Program-made: the position numbers and the translations under genes
Notes under the pieces: generated by a model
What the model was told of the DNA's origin: nothing
The model's input: only the letters and a program-made list of their open reading frames with translations
Databases searched by the model: none
Origin: Actinacidiphila acididurans
GTDB lineage: Bacteria > Actinomycetota > Actinomycetes > Streptomycetales > Streptomycetaceae
Length of the DNA: 64,000 bases
Direction of reading: 5' to 3'
Assembly (NCBI RefSeq): GCF_016918855.1
Contig: NZ_JADKYB010000004.1
Location: 62,001-126,000, forward strand
Shown: positions 17,304-26,353 of the stretch, piece by piece
Position numbering within the stretch: the first letter of the stretch is position 1
How the letters are laid out: every line of letters starts with the position of its first letter

Positions 17304-17323
17304 CGTACGCGGGCGCGTACGCC
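17302..17323. terminator. Hairpin terminator
   Basis: GGCGTACGC, GGGC loop, GCGTACGCC: a perfect 9-base-pair stem right after the tandem repeats and before the convergent YyaL gene, so it can serve both directions. Confidence 0.65.
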
Positions 17324-17357
17324 GTAGCCATCCGGTACGGCCCTGGTGCTCTACGTG

Positions 17358-19409
17358 CTACGCCCGGCGCGGGCCGGTCCAGGGGCCGGGCCGCAGCTGG
17401 GAGCGCAGGGTGCGGTTGTCCGAGGTGGGGGCGTCGCAGACGAACTGGCGGCAGACGTAGGCGACGGCCCGGCCGGCCCGGGTGGGACGGTCGGCCAGCA
17501 GCGGGAACTCGGTGGTGCCCTCCTCGCCGACCGCCACCACGGCGCCGGGCGCGGAGCTGAGCAGCGCGGTGCGGTGCAGTTCCGAGGTGAGCGGGTCGCC
17601 GGTCGAGCCGACGACCGCGACCTCGCGCGGCCCGTCGAGGGCGGCCTCGGCCACCGCCAGTCCCCAGCCGATGAAGCGGGGGGCGCGCGGGGCGAGTGCG
17701 CCCACCACGCCCAGCGCCCGCTCGGCGGCCTCGCGGTGCCGCTGGGAGCCGGTGTGCGCGGCGTAGGAGAGCAGGGCTCCGGCGGCCGCCGTCCAGCCGG
17801 ACGGGGTGGCGTTGTCGGTGGGGTCCTGCGGGCGCCGGATCAGGCGTTCGCCGTCGTCCGGGGTGTCGTAGAGCGTGCCGTCCCGCCCGGTGAAATGGTC
17901 CAGCACCGTGTCGAGCAGCAGCCCGGCGAAGTCGAGCCAGACGCCTTCGCCGGTGACCGCGGCGAGCGCGAGGAAGCCCTCCGCGACGTCGCCGTAGTCC
18001 TCCAGGACGCCCGCGTGGCTGCCGGCGGTGCCGTCGCGGGAGGTGCGCAGCAGCCGGCCGCGCGGGTCCAGGTGCACCCGGATCAGCAGGTCGGCGGCGT
18101 CCACCGCGGCCTGCACCAGGTCGGGCCGGTCGAAATAGGCGCCGGTCTCGGCGAGGGCGGCGATGGCCAGGCCGTTCCAGGCGGCGACCACCTTGTCGTC
18201 GCGGCCGGGGCGGGGCCGGTCCGCGCGGGCGGCGAGCAGGCGCTCGCGGACCGAGGCGACCCGGTCGGCGTCGACCACGCCGGTGCCCTGCGGGAGCTGG
18301 AGCACGGAGGCGCCGGCCTCGAAGGTGCCCTCGTCGGTGACCCCGAACCAGGCGGCCGCGAGCCGTCCGTCGGCCTCGCCCAGCACCTCGGTGAGCTGCT
18401 GGGGCGTCCACACGTAGTACGCGCCCTCGGCGTGCCGGCCCGATCCGTCGTCGCTGTCGGCGTCCAGGGCCGAGGCGAACCCGCCCTCGTTGGTGGACAG
18501 TTCGCCGACCAGGAAGTCCGCGGTCTCCAGCGCGACCCGGCGGGCCAGGTCCGAGCCGGTGGCCCGCCACAGGTGCGCGTACACCCGGGTGAGCTGCGCG
18601 TTGTCGTAGAGCATCTTCTCGAAGTGCGGCACGGCCCAGGCGCGGTCCACGCTGTAGCGGGCGAAGCCGCCGGCGAGCTGGTCGTAGATGCCGCCGCGGG
18701 CCATCGCCTCGCAGGTGTCGCGGACCATCTGGAGGGCGCCCTCGGCGCCGGTGCGGGCGTGGTGGCGCAGCAGGAACTCCAGCACCATGGACGGCGGGAA
18801 CTTGGGGTCGCCGCCGAAGCCGCCGTACCGGGAGTCGTACTCGCGGGTCAGCGCCAGCAGGGCGCCGGAGGTCTCGGCCGCGCCGGGCGCGACGGAGACG
18901 GCGTACGCGCCGGAGCGCGAGGCGAGCTCCCGGGTGATGCGGGCCGCCACGTCCGCGACCTTGTCGCGCTGGTCGGTCCAGGCGGCGGCCACGCCCTCCA
19001 GGACGTCGCGGAAGGCGGGCATGCCGCCGTGCGCGGTCGCCGGGAAGTACGTACCGAGGTAGAAGGGCGCACCGTCGGGCGTGAGGAACACGGTCATGGG
19101 CCAGCCGCCGCGGCCGGTGGCGGCCTGCACGGCCTCCATGTACACCGCGTCCACGTCGGGCCGCTCCTCGCGGTCGACCTTGATCGCCACGAAGTGCTCG
19201 TTGATGTACGCGGCCAGCGCCTCGTCCTCGAAGGACTCGTGCGCCATCACGTGACACCAGTGACAACTGCTGTATCCGACGCTGAGCAGCACCGGCGCTC
19301 CGCGCTTGCGCGCCTCGGCGAAAGCGTCCTCGCCCCACGGCCACCAGTCCACGGGATTGTCCGCGTGCTGGAGGAGGTACGGCGACTGGGAGCCGGCCAG
19401 TCGGTTCAT
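17358..19409 (-). CDS. YyaL/DUF255 family thioredoxin-domain protein (SPATA20-like)
   Basis: This 683-residue protein of the YyaL/spermatogenesis-associated-20 family joins an N-terminal thioredoxin-like DUF255 domain to an (alpha/alpha)6 barrel like those of N-acylglucosamine epimerases. DUF255 features are [30 protein letters not shown] with a CxxC pair (Cys 49 and 52), [11 protein letters not shown] and [13 protein letters not shown]. The barrel contains [17 protein letters not shown] and [13 protein letters not shown]. The ATG at 19409 follows GGGAGG. Its biochemical function is not established in bacteria. It is monocistronic. Confidence 0.93.
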   Translation of the reverse strand: MNRLAGSQSPYLLQHADNPVDWWPWGEDAFAEARKRGAPVLLSVGYSSCHWCHVMAHESFEDEALAAYINEHFVAIKVDREERPDVDAVYMEAVQAATGRGGWPMTVFLTPDGAPFYLGTYFPATAHGGMPAFRDVLEGVAAAWTDQRDKVADVAARITRELASRSGAYAVSVAPGAAETSGALLALTREYDSRYGGFGGDPKFPPSMVLEFLLRHHARTGAEGALQMVRDTCEAMARGGIYDQLAGGFARYSVDRAWAVPHFEKMLYDNAQLTRVYAHLWRATGSDLARRVALETADFLVGELSTNEGGFASALDADSDDGSGRHAEGAYYVWTPQQLTEVLGEADGRLAAAWFGVTDEGTFEAGASVLQLPQGTGVVDADRVASVRERLLAARADRPRPGRDDKVVAAWNGLAIAALAETGAYFDRPDLVQAAVDAADLLIRVHLDPRGRLLRTSRDGTAGSHAGVLEDYGDVAEGFLALAAVTGEGVWLDFAGLLLDTVLDHFTGRDGTLYDTPDDGERLIRRPQDPTDNATPSGWTAAAGALLSYAAHTGSQRHREAAERALGVVGALAPRAPRFIGWGLAVAEAALDGPREVAVVGSTGDPLTSELHRTALLSSAPGAVVAVGEEGTTEFPLLADRPTRAGRAVAYVCRQFVCDAPTSDNRTLRSQLRPGPWTGPRRA

Positions 19410-19967
19410 GTCGTCATCCTCCCACGAATCACACCCGACCCGCACGAACCCCACGGGCCCGCCCGGGTGGCACGGCACGCCAGAAGAAGAGCCGCGTGAC
19501 GGGAGGCGGCGGGGCGGGTACGGCTGCGGCCGGCGGGGCGGACAACCCTCGGGTGGGGCCGAAGGTCGAAGGAGCCAGTCCGGTACGGCCGGCGACCACG
19601 TCGGACCTGACGGCCGGGCCGCACATCCACCGCGGTCAGCCCCTCCGGCTGGATCCACGTCCACCGCTGAGACCACTGCGACCGCTGAGCGGTCCCGGCC
19701 TCGGTCCCGGCCGTGGCCCCGACCCCGGCACCCGCTCGCAGCCCGGTCCGTATACGACCCGTATCGCTGATCGGACGGCGCGCCCCGCATACCCCGCGGG
19801 GCGCGCCGTACTCGTCAACCGCCGTCTCGCACTGATCCATTGTCCCGTCAGGTTCACGCCACTAAGCTCTGCGCGTCCGCAACGGCTGTGCCTCGTATCC
19901 CCCCTCCAGCAAGGGGCGGACATCGCTTCTCCCCGGACGTTCTGACACGTTTTCAGGAGGACTGTCG
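19410..19967. other. Long intergenic region without a convincing gene
   Basis: These 558 bases between divergent genes hold only frames of low complexity. The segment 19680-19740 is a GTCCCGG/CGGTCCC-rich stretch. A 12-base-pair GC hairpin (GGCGCGCCCCGC and its complement) lies at 19777-19807. The last 150 bases become richer in A and T and probably contain the promoter of the S53 protease; AGGAGG at 19955-19960 is its ribosome site. Confidence 0.5.
19777..19807. terminator. GC hairpin in the intergenic region
   Basis: GGCGCGCCCCGC and GCGGGGCGCGCC form a 12-base-pair stem with a 7-base loop. It stands apart from any gene end, so it may be a structural element rather than a true terminator. 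Confidence 0.4.
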
Positions 19968-21467
19968 ATGGCACACACCGTCAGACGGTGGTTCATCGCG
20001 GGAGCGGGAACCCTCGCTCTCGCCGCGGCGGGCACGCTCGCCGCTCCCGGGCTCTCGGTCGCGGCCCCACAAGTACGGCCGACCGTCTCGGAGTACACCC
20101 AGGTCAGCACAAGCACGACGCCGCCGACGCAGGCCCAGTGCGCCTCGGCCGGGCGGCGCTGTTTCGCTCCGCAGGCGGTCCAGGCCGCGTACGACGTCGG
20201 CCCGCTGCACAGCGCGGGGCTCGACGGGCGCGGGCAGACGATCGCGATCGTCGACGCGTACGGCAGCGACACGATGGCCCACGACCTGCACGTCTTCGAC
20301 CAGGCATTCGGCGTCGAGCCGATGTGCGGCGAGGAGGGCGTGACCTGCGCGCCGGGCATGCCGACGTTCAGCGAACTGCACCTGCAGGGCTCCCCCGCCA
20401 CCAAGGCGCCGCCGTCCACCGGCAAGGGCACCGGGCAGGAGGACAAGGCCGCGTGGGCGCTCGAGGTCGCGCTCGACGTGGAGACCGCGCACGCGATGGC
20501 GCCCGGCGCGAACATCCTGCTGGTCGCCACCCCGACCGCCGAGACGCTCGGCGTGCAGGGCATACCGCAGATGATGGCCGCCGAGGACTACGTGGTGCAG
20601 CACCACCTGGCCACGGTGATCTCGCAGTCCTTCGCCTCCGCGGAGGACGCGTTCGGCAGCAGCCAGTCGCTGGAGAACCTGCGGTACGCCTTCAAGGACG
20701 CCGCCGCGAACGGCGTCACCGTGCTGGGCTCCTCCGGTGACGGCGGCACCGCCAACGGCGGCAAGACGCCGGTCGGCAAGGGCGGCAGCGCGTTCCCGTA
20801 CCCGACCGTCGAATGGCCGGCGTCCGACCCGCTGGTGACCGGTGTCGGCGGTACGTACCTGTGCACCGACCCGACGGCGACCACCGCGCGGGTGACCGAC
20901 AGCGTCTCGCAGCCGGCCACGTGCGCGAGCAACGCCGGCCAGGCGGAGGTCGGCTGGACCCTGTCCGGCGGCGGCTTCAGCCACATCTTCGGCAAGCCCG
21001 CCTACCAGAGCGGTGCGCTGCCGGCCGGGAGTACGGCCATCGGCGCCATGCGCGGCGTCCCCGACATCGGCCTGCAGGCCAGCTCCGCCACCGGCGCGCT
21101 GGTCTACCTCTCGCTCCCCCCGGACGGCCAGAGCGGCCTGATCTGCGGCAAGTCCCCGTGCAGCACCGGCTGGTACGACATCGGCGGCACGTCGCTGTCC
21201 TGCCCGCAGTGGGCCGGCCTGGTCGCGATCGCCGACCAGATCAACGGCGGCGGCCTGGGCCAGATCAACCCCGCCCTGTACAAGCTGGCCGCCGACCCGG
21301 CCGCCTACGCCGCGGACTTCAACGACGTGACGACCGGCAACAACACCGCCGACCCGTCGGTCCCCGGCTACCCCGCCACCCGCGGCTGGGACCCGGTCAC
21401 CGGTCTCGGCACCCCCAACGCCGCCAAGCTCCTCCCCGCCCTCGTCTCGGCGGCCCACGCGAGCTGA
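19968..21467 (+). CDS. Secreted S53 (sedolisin/kumamolisin-like) serine-carboxyl protease
   Basis: This exported acid-active protease has a signal peptide (residues 1-33, VRRWFIAGAGTLALAAAGTLA, ASA-like cut). The S53 catalytic residues are visible: Glu 166 and Asp 170 in WALEVALDVETAHAMAP, the oxyanion Asp 258 in LGSSGDGG, and Ser 409 in DIGGTSLSCPQW. The C-terminal DFNDVTTG ... GWDPVTGLGTP forms the calcium site. At 499 residues it has almost no room for the pro-domain of classical sedolisins, so it belongs to the short actinobacterial type in which the mature domain follows soon after the signal. AGGAGG precedes the ATG. It is followed by a strong terminator. Confidence 0.93.
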   Translation: MAHTVRRWFIAGAGTLALAAAGTLAAPGLSVAAPQVRPTVSEYTQVSTSTTPPTQAQCASAGRRCFAPQAVQAAYDVGPLHSAGLDGRGQTIAIVDAYGSDTMAHDLHVFDQAFGVEPMCGEEGVTCAPGMPTFSELHLQGSPATKAPPSTGKGTGQEDKAAWALEVALDVETAHAMAPGANILLVATPTAETLGVQGIPQMMAAEDYVVQHHLATVISQSFASAEDAFGSSQSLENLRYAFKDAAANGVTVLGSSGDGGTANGGKTPVGKGGSAFPYPTVEWPASDPLVTGVGGTYLCTDPTATTARVTDSVSQPATCASNAGQAEVGWTLSGGGFSHIFGKPAYQSGALPAGSTAIGAMRGVPDIGLQASSATGALVYLSLPPDGQSGLICGKSPCSTGWYDIGGTSLSCPQWAGLVAIADQINGGGLGQINPALYKLAADPAAYAADFNDVTTGNNTADPSVPGYPATRGWDPVTGLGTPNAAKLLPALVSAAHAS

Positions 21468-21487
21468 CCCGGCCGCATCCGCTGCAG

Positions 21488-21523
21488 AAACCCCTCCCCG
21501 CCCCTCCCGGCGGGGAGGGGTTT
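21488..21523 (+). terminator. Rho-independent terminator of the S53 protease gene
   Basis: AAACCCCTCCCCGCC, a 6-base loop, then GGCGGGGAGGGGTTT form a perfect 15-base-pair stem with A and T ends, directly after the stop. It also lies just downstream of the convergent hydrolase stop. Confidence 0.88.
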
Positions 21524-21550
21524 CGCGTGGTCGCGTGCTGCGGGAGGCGG

Positions 21551-22393
21551 TCAGCGGGTGTACTCCGCCAGTTCGCCGGCCAGGGTCTCCTCACCGATGA
21601 GTTCGAAATGGTCGAGCGGCGTCAACCGGACGGAAACACGCTCCTCGTCACCGTGCCGCCGTATTGCCGTGCGCATGGCCGGAAGGTGTTCTTCGTACGG
21701 CGCGGAAAGCACCAGCCGGACCTGGCCGGCGATCTCCGCGACATTGTGCAGGCGGGCACCGAACTGCTCGTATCCACTGGGTTCCCAGTAGCGGATCGTG
21801 TCCTGCGACAATTGGCGTACCTGTCCGAAATCCTTTGGTGCGACTTTGATCAGGTACTGGCACAGCGCGCGAAACCCGTTGCGGTCCGGTGCGAGATTGA
21901 TCAGCTGTTTGAATGCCGGAACCGGATCTCCCGGGTCCGCTTCCGCGAAGAGCCGGGAGATCGTCATCGTCGACCGGTTCACGTTCGGGTCCAGCAGCAC
22001 GGTCGCCCCCACCCGCGGCGGCCGGCCGCCGGGCCGGCGCCAGTGCTCCGCCAGCTGGAGCACAAGGTCGGCACCGAGCGAGAAACCCACTAAAACCACA
22101 CTCTTGTCCGCATTGCGGCGACTGACGTGCTCGACGAAGTCGGCCACCATGGCGACGTGGTCGCCGAGCGGCACCGGCGCGGCCCCCGCCGCCGCCTCGG
22201 GTTCGTAGCCCCGCAGATTGACGGCAATGCTGTGGCTGCTGTGCCCGTTGAGATATCCCAGGTAGTCCGTGGCATCGAGACCCAGACCGTGGAAGAGGAA
22301 CGTCAGCGTGGCGGAGTCGGCACGGCGTTCCAGATAGCTCAGCCCATCCGACTGCCGTCGATCGACGTGTTCGGCGAACAGGGCATACGGCAT
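21551..22393 (-). CDS. Alpha/beta hydrolase A (paralogue of hydrolase B at 25180)
   Basis: This soluble 280-residue alpha/beta hydrolase starts at ATG 22393 behind GAGGG. It has the oxyanion strand LTFLFHGLGLDATDY, the nucleophile elbow VGFSLGADLVLQL (Ser 105), an acid candidate in LLDPNVNRSTM, and a late LDHFELIGEE (His). It aligns along its length with the gene at 25180, sharing LLDPNxNxSTM, KDxxQxR and YWEPxG. The pair frames an EgtA-like ligase and a methyltransferase-like gene, suggesting joint service in a small-molecule pathway. The substrate is unknown. The upstream base composition (22400-22600) is less GC-rich than its surroundings. Confidence 0.8.
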   Translation of the reverse strand: MPYALFAEHVDRRQSDGLSYLERRADSATLTFLFHGLGLDATDYLGYLNGHSSHSIAVNLRGYEPEAAAGAAPVPLGDHVAMVADFVEHVSRRNADKSVVLVGFSLGADLVLQLAEHWRRPGGRPPRVGATVLLDPNVNRSTMTISRLFAEADPGDPVPAFKQLINLAPDRNGFRALCQYLIKVAPKDFGQVRQLSQDTIRYWEPSGYEQFGARLHNVAEIAGQVRLVLSAPYEEHLPAMRTAIRRHGDEERVSVRLTPLDHFELIGEETLAGELAEYTR

Positions 22394-22575
22394 TGAGATC
22401 ATCCCTCGGCAGGCGGGTGCGTCATGTGTCGGTGACTCTAATCCACTGCCCGCCTGGCATGTGCCCGAATCACACAGCCGTAGCAATCGGGAGCACTCGT
22501 CGCCGTCCTGGCGCACTGGACAGTGCTGCGAATCTTTGGCCTAATTGACAACAGTCATTCGACTCCAGATAGGCG

Positions 22576-23964
22576 ATGGAAAAGCGCGAATTCCAGTCAA
22601 GATCCATGAATCCGGGTGGGGGAGCGTGCTTCTTGGACGGCGTCTTGGACGAGCCGGAGGCAAGGGATTTGATCATGTCGCGGGCGTTCTCGAGGGAGCG
22701 CGCGGGGCGAATAGGGGTGGAACTGGAATGGCTGGTGTACGCCGGCGCGGAAGCCGATTCCGCGCCGGCGGCGCCGGGGATCGGCACCGGCACACCCGAC
22801 CGCACATCTGACACATCCGAACAGAAGCAGATCATCGTCGACCATCCTGCGGCGGTTCTTGATCGGGGGGATCAAGAAGACCGTCCGGTGCTGCCCGCCG
22901 GCGGCACGATCTCGCGAGAACCGGGCGGCCAACTGGAATTGAGCACTCTGCCGGCCGATTCCCTCGGCGCGTGCGCGCACAACGCGGCCGCGGACCTCGC
23001 GGCCCTGCGGGCCTGGGCCGGCCGACGCGGCCTGACCCTGCGCGGCCACGGCCTGGACGACCGCCCGCCCCGGCTGCGGGTGACCGACCCCCGCTACGTG
23101 GCCCTGGACCGCTACTACCGGAACATCGGCGCCGGCCCGGTCCTGCTGTGCAGCACGGCCTCGGTGCAGGTCAACGTGGACGCCGGGGACGGCAGCGCCG
23201 GCTGGCGCGGCCGGACCCGCCGCTGGGCGCTGGCGAACGGCCTCGGACCGGTGCTGACCGCGATGTTCGCCAATTCACCGGCGGTCCAGGACGGCGTCCC
23301 CGTCCGCTCGGCCCGCCAACTTCTGCGCCTGCGCACCGACCCCGCGCGCAGCGGTCCGTTGCCGCTCGCCGCCGAGCCGCGCGCGCTGTGGGCGGAGTAC
23401 GCCCTGGCCACCCGGGTGGTGAGCGTACGGTCACCGGGCACCGGCACGTGGGACGCGCCCCCGCCGGGGCTGACCCTGCGCACCTGGCTGCGGGGGGCCG
23501 GGCCCCGTCCGGTCTACGCCGCCGACGTGTTCAACCACCTCAAGTCCCTGGTCGCTCCGGTGCGCGCCTGCGGGCACCTGGAGCTGCGCATGATCGACGC
23601 GCAGCCGGACGACGACTGGGTGGTGCCGCTGGCGGTGGTGGGCGCGCTGCTCGACGAGGAAGGGGCGTCCGAGGCGGCCTGGCGGCTGGTGACCGCCGTG
23701 CTGCCGCGCCCGGGCCGGGCCCTGTGGCTGCGGGCCGCCGCCGACGGCCTGTCCGACCCGGAACTCGCCGCGGCGGCACGCACGGTGATGGCAATCGCGA
23801 CCGCGGGGCTGGCCCGGCTGGACGCGCCGCCATGGCTGCGGGACGCGGTCGCGGCATACGCCGACCACTACACCGCCCGCGGCCGCTCGCCCGCGGACAC
23901 CCGCTCGGCCGGCTACGCCGTGCGCCCCGTGTCCCACGAAGAGGTGCACGGCGCCGTCGCCTGA
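22576..23964 (+). CDS. EgtA-like glutamate-cysteine ligase (GCS2 family)
   Basis: This ATP-dependent ligase is expected to join glutamate and cysteine, as EgtA does in ergothioneine synthesis. The start is taken at ATG 22576, with another ATG at 22606. Of 462 residues, about 38-46 carry GRIGVELEWLV, 115-130 REPGGQLELSTLPADSLG, and 200-215 LLCSTASVQVNVDAGDG. ANGLGPVLTAMFANSP and DVFNHLKSLVAPVRACGHLELRMIDAQP complete the GCS2 active-site set. A disordered insert (about 55-100) is longer than usual. No egtB, egtC or egtD lies nearby, so this is a second, specialised ligase rather than the canonical locus. It begins a plus-strand set with 24131 and 25180. Confidence 0.82.
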   Translation: MEKREFQSRSMNPGGGACFLDGVLDEPEARDLIMSRAFSRERAGRIGVELEWLVYAGAEADSAPAAPGIGTGTPDRTSDTSEQKQIIVDHPAAVLDRGDQEDRPVLPAGGTISREPGGQLELSTLPADSLGACAHNAAADLAALRAWAGRRGLTLRGHGLDDRPPRLRVTDPRYVALDRYYRNIGAGPVLLCSTASVQVNVDAGDGSAGWRGRTRRWALANGLGPVLTAMFANSPAVQDGVPVRSARQLLRLRTDPARSGPLPLAAEPRALWAEYALATRVVSVRSPGTGTWDAPPPGLTLRTWLRGAGPRPVYAADVFNHLKSLVAPVRACGHLELRMIDAQPDDDWVVPLAVVGALLDEEGASEAAWRLVTAVLPRPGRALWLRAAADGLSDPELAAAARTVMAIATAGLARLDAPPWLRDAVAAYADHYTARGRSPADTRSAGYAVRPVSHEEVHGAVA

Positions 23965-24130
23965 CCGGCGGTCGTCCGGCGTCCGCGGTCACGGACCGCG
24001 AGCGGCGCCGCACCACGCCGTGCCCGGGGCCCGCTGCCCCGGGCGCGGCCCGCGGGGTGCCGGGGGACGCCCGTCCCCTTCCTTGCGCTCACCCTTCACA
24101 GGCATTCGCAGAACAGAAAGGTCTCACCGC

Positions 24131-25183
24131 ATGACCACCGATCACGCGGACTCCCTGCTGGAGACGCTGACCGACATGCAGAGGCACGAACAGGGCAACC
24201 ACGGCTGGTCGGTGGTGCACGAGGCGCTGGCACTGCTGATGCGGTCCGGCGACCCGGCCCTGGACGCCCTGCTGGCCGCCGTGCGCGCGTCCCGCCCGGG
24301 GATCAGCGACTCGCACCTGATCACCTTGCTGGGCATAGCGCTGCGCGGCCTGGCCGACCGGGACCCGGAGGCGGCCGGCCTGTTCCGCCCCGAACCGGCC
24401 GCCGCCGGACGGGCCGCGGCCCTCGCCTCGATCCTCGGCCGGGACGGCGCGCAGATCGCGGCCGTCGTCACCGAGCACTCCAACTCCTTCACCGCGGCCC
24501 GGCGTTTCCTCGTCCCGCAGGTGCTGCTCGGCGCGTACGCGGCCCACCACGGCATCGCCGAGGTCCGGCTCGCCGACCTGGGGACGAGCATCGGGCTGCT
24601 GCCGCGGCAGCTGAACAACCGCGCGGTCTTCGAGCGCTTCGCCCCGGACCTGCGCTGGTCGCCCGAGGCCCCGCCGTACCGCCCGATCCCGCTGACCGCC
24701 CGCTACGGCGTCGACGCCCCGCCGCTGCCCGACCTGGACTGGGTGCGGCACTGCCACGGCCCCTCGGCGTACTACGGCGACCGCTTCTCCGAAGTGCTGT
24801 GGACCCTGGAGCAGACCACGCCCGACCCGCCCGGGCTGCGCCTGGAGGCACTGGACCTGCTCGACGCCGACGCACTCACCGGTTATCTGCGCGAGCGCCG
24901 GATCAACGTGGCGACCTGCAACTTCGTGCTCTACCAGTACGATCCGGCGACCCGGGAACGGATCGTGGCGGCCGTACTGCGCGGGCTCGCCGCACCCGGG
25001 CTGCTGCTGAGCATGGAACCGGGCCACGAACTGCGCCGCCAGGGCGCCCGCGTCACCGCGTACCTGGACGGCGACACCACGGGCCGGCCGGTCGCCGACG
25101 TCTCCGACGCCCACTGCATCGGCACGGTGACCCTGCTCCCGGCGTCCGCCGACCTGACGGGAGCCGTACGGAAACCGCGATGA
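24131..25183 (+). CDS. Methyltransferase-like protein, DUF2332-type
   Basis: This 350-residue soluble protein has a helical N-terminal half and a Rossmann-like C-terminal half. The segment RRFLVPQVLLGAYAAHHG followed by VRLADLGTSIGLLPRQLN resembles the SAM-site motif of DUF2332 proteins, which have a class I methyltransferase fold. INVATCNFVLYQYDP and LLLSMEPGHELR look like the later strands. The ATG at 24131 has an AAAGG-type ribosome site, and the stop overlaps the start of hydrolase B (ATGA), so both are translated together. Fold assignment is moderate and a methyl-transfer activity is inference. Confidence 0.6.
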   Translation: MTTDHADSLLETLTDMQRHEQGNHGWSVVHEALALLMRSGDPALDALLAAVRASRPGISDSHLITLLGIALRGLADRDPEAAGLFRPEPAAAGRAAALASILGRDGAQIAAVVTEHSNSFTAARRFLVPQVLLGAYAAHHGIAEVRLADLGTSIGLLPRQLNNRAVFERFAPDLRWSPEAPPYRPIPLTARYGVDAPPLPDLDWVRHCHGPSAYYGDRFSEVLWTLEQTTPDPPGLRLEALDLLDADALTGYLRERRINVATCNFVLYQYDPATRERIVAAVLRGLAAPGLLLSMEPGHELRRQGARVTAYLDGDTTGRPVADVSDAHCIGTVTLLPASADLTGAVRKPR

Positions 25184-26316
25184 TCATCGATCCGTCCGAA
25201 CCGGGCCGGTTCTCGGCCCTCCTCACCCGTTACCGCCCGGCCCTCGCGGCCGCCGGCGGTCTGGCGGGCCTGCTCATCGGCGTGTACAGCGACCAGGCCC
25301 GCAGCATGATCGGCTGGACCGGGTCCCATGTGCTGGCCGGCGGCACCCTGGTGGCCCTCGCGGCGGTGGCGGTCTTCTCGCTGGCGTGGTGGGCCCGCGG
25401 CCGCCTGGAGCGCAGCCGGGCCCGCGGCCGGGCGATCGTGGCCCGATCCTTCGACATCCACCCCGACGACTTCGACGACGACCTGCCCTCCGACCACGCC
25501 GTCATCGGCCGCGAACTGCGCTACCTGGAACGGCGTACGTCCTCCTCGCACCTCGTGGTGCTGTTGCACGGGCTCGGGCTGGACGCGAGCGACTTCCGGC
25601 CGTTCATGAACGCCGCCCCCCAGCACACCGTCGGGATCACCACCTTCGGCCACAACACCGCCGAGGCCACCGACGGCCGCTACCGGGCCATCGGCCTGGC
25701 CACCCACGCCGACCTGATCAGCGGGGCGATCAACAACCTGTCCCGCCAGTACCCGCACAAGAAGATCACCCTGGTCGGCTTCTCGGTCGGCGCCGACATG
25801 CTGTTCCGCCTCGCGGAGCTGTGGACGGACCACCCCGACCGCCGGCCGCCCATCAGCTCCGCGCTGCTGCTCGACCCCAACATCAACCACTCCACGATGA
25901 TCATCACCGGCCGGATGGCCCGGCTGAACCCGGACGAGCCGCTGGCCGAACTCCTGCGCGTCGCCCACACGCCCAGCTCCCTGATCGAGTTCCAGAACAT
26001 CTGCGAATACCTGCACAAGATCAGCGAGAAGGACCTCGACCAGATCCGGCGCTACGCCGCCGACCTGTGGGAGTACTGGGAGCCCGACGGGCGCTACGAC
26101 CTGTTCGTGCGCCGGCTGGAACGGCTTCAGTCGGTGTGCCGCGGCGGCCTGCGGGTGCTGTTCTCCACGCACTTCGAGCACCACTTCAACGACGTCATGT
26201 CCCTGGCCCGGCAGCGCGGCCTGCGGCAGGTGTTCGACCTGCGCCGGGTGGACCACTTCGAGCTGCTCCGGGAGACCTTCCTCACGCACGAGGTCGACAC
26301 GCTGCTGCGCCGGTGA
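25180..26316 (+). CDS. Membrane-anchored alpha/beta hydrolase B
   Basis: This 378-residue protein begins with two membrane segments (about 20-36 and 51-72), then a basic stretch and a C-terminal alpha/beta hydrolase. The hydrolase part matches hydrolase A: LVVLLHGLGLDASDF, VGFSVGADMLFRL (Ser 202), LLDPNINHSTMII and RRVDHFELLRE. The nucleophile, the acid region and the His are all kept. Translation is coupled to the upstream gene by ATGA. One paralogue is cytosolic and one is membrane-bound, which suggests action on the same scaffold at two stages or sites. The substrate is unknown. Confidence 0.8.
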   Translation: MIIDPSEPGRFSALLTRYRPALAAAGGLAGLLIGVYSDQARSMIGWTGSHVLAGGTLVALAAVAVFSLAWWARGRLERSRARGRAIVARSFDIHPDDFDDDLPSDHAVIGRELRYLERRTSSSHLVVLLHGLGLDASDFRPFMNAAPQHTVGITTFGHNTAEATDGRYRAIGLATHADLISGAINNLSRQYPHKKITLVGFSVGADMLFRLAELWTDHPDRRPPISSALLLDPNINHSTMIITGRMARLNPDEPLAELLRVAHTPSSLIEFQNICEYLHKISEKDLDQIRRYAADLWEYWEPDGRYDLFVRRLERLQSVCRGGLRVLFSTHFEHHFNDVMSLARQRGLRQVFDLRRVDHFELLRETFLTHEVDTLLRR

Positions 26317-26353
26317 TCCGGGCCGTACGGGTCGGGCACGGTTCGGCCGCGGC

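Noticed and set aside
19496..19945. 149-codon plus-strand frame before the S53 protease
   Set aside because: It is low-complexity Gly/Pro/Arg, lacks a start signal and runs through a hairpin.
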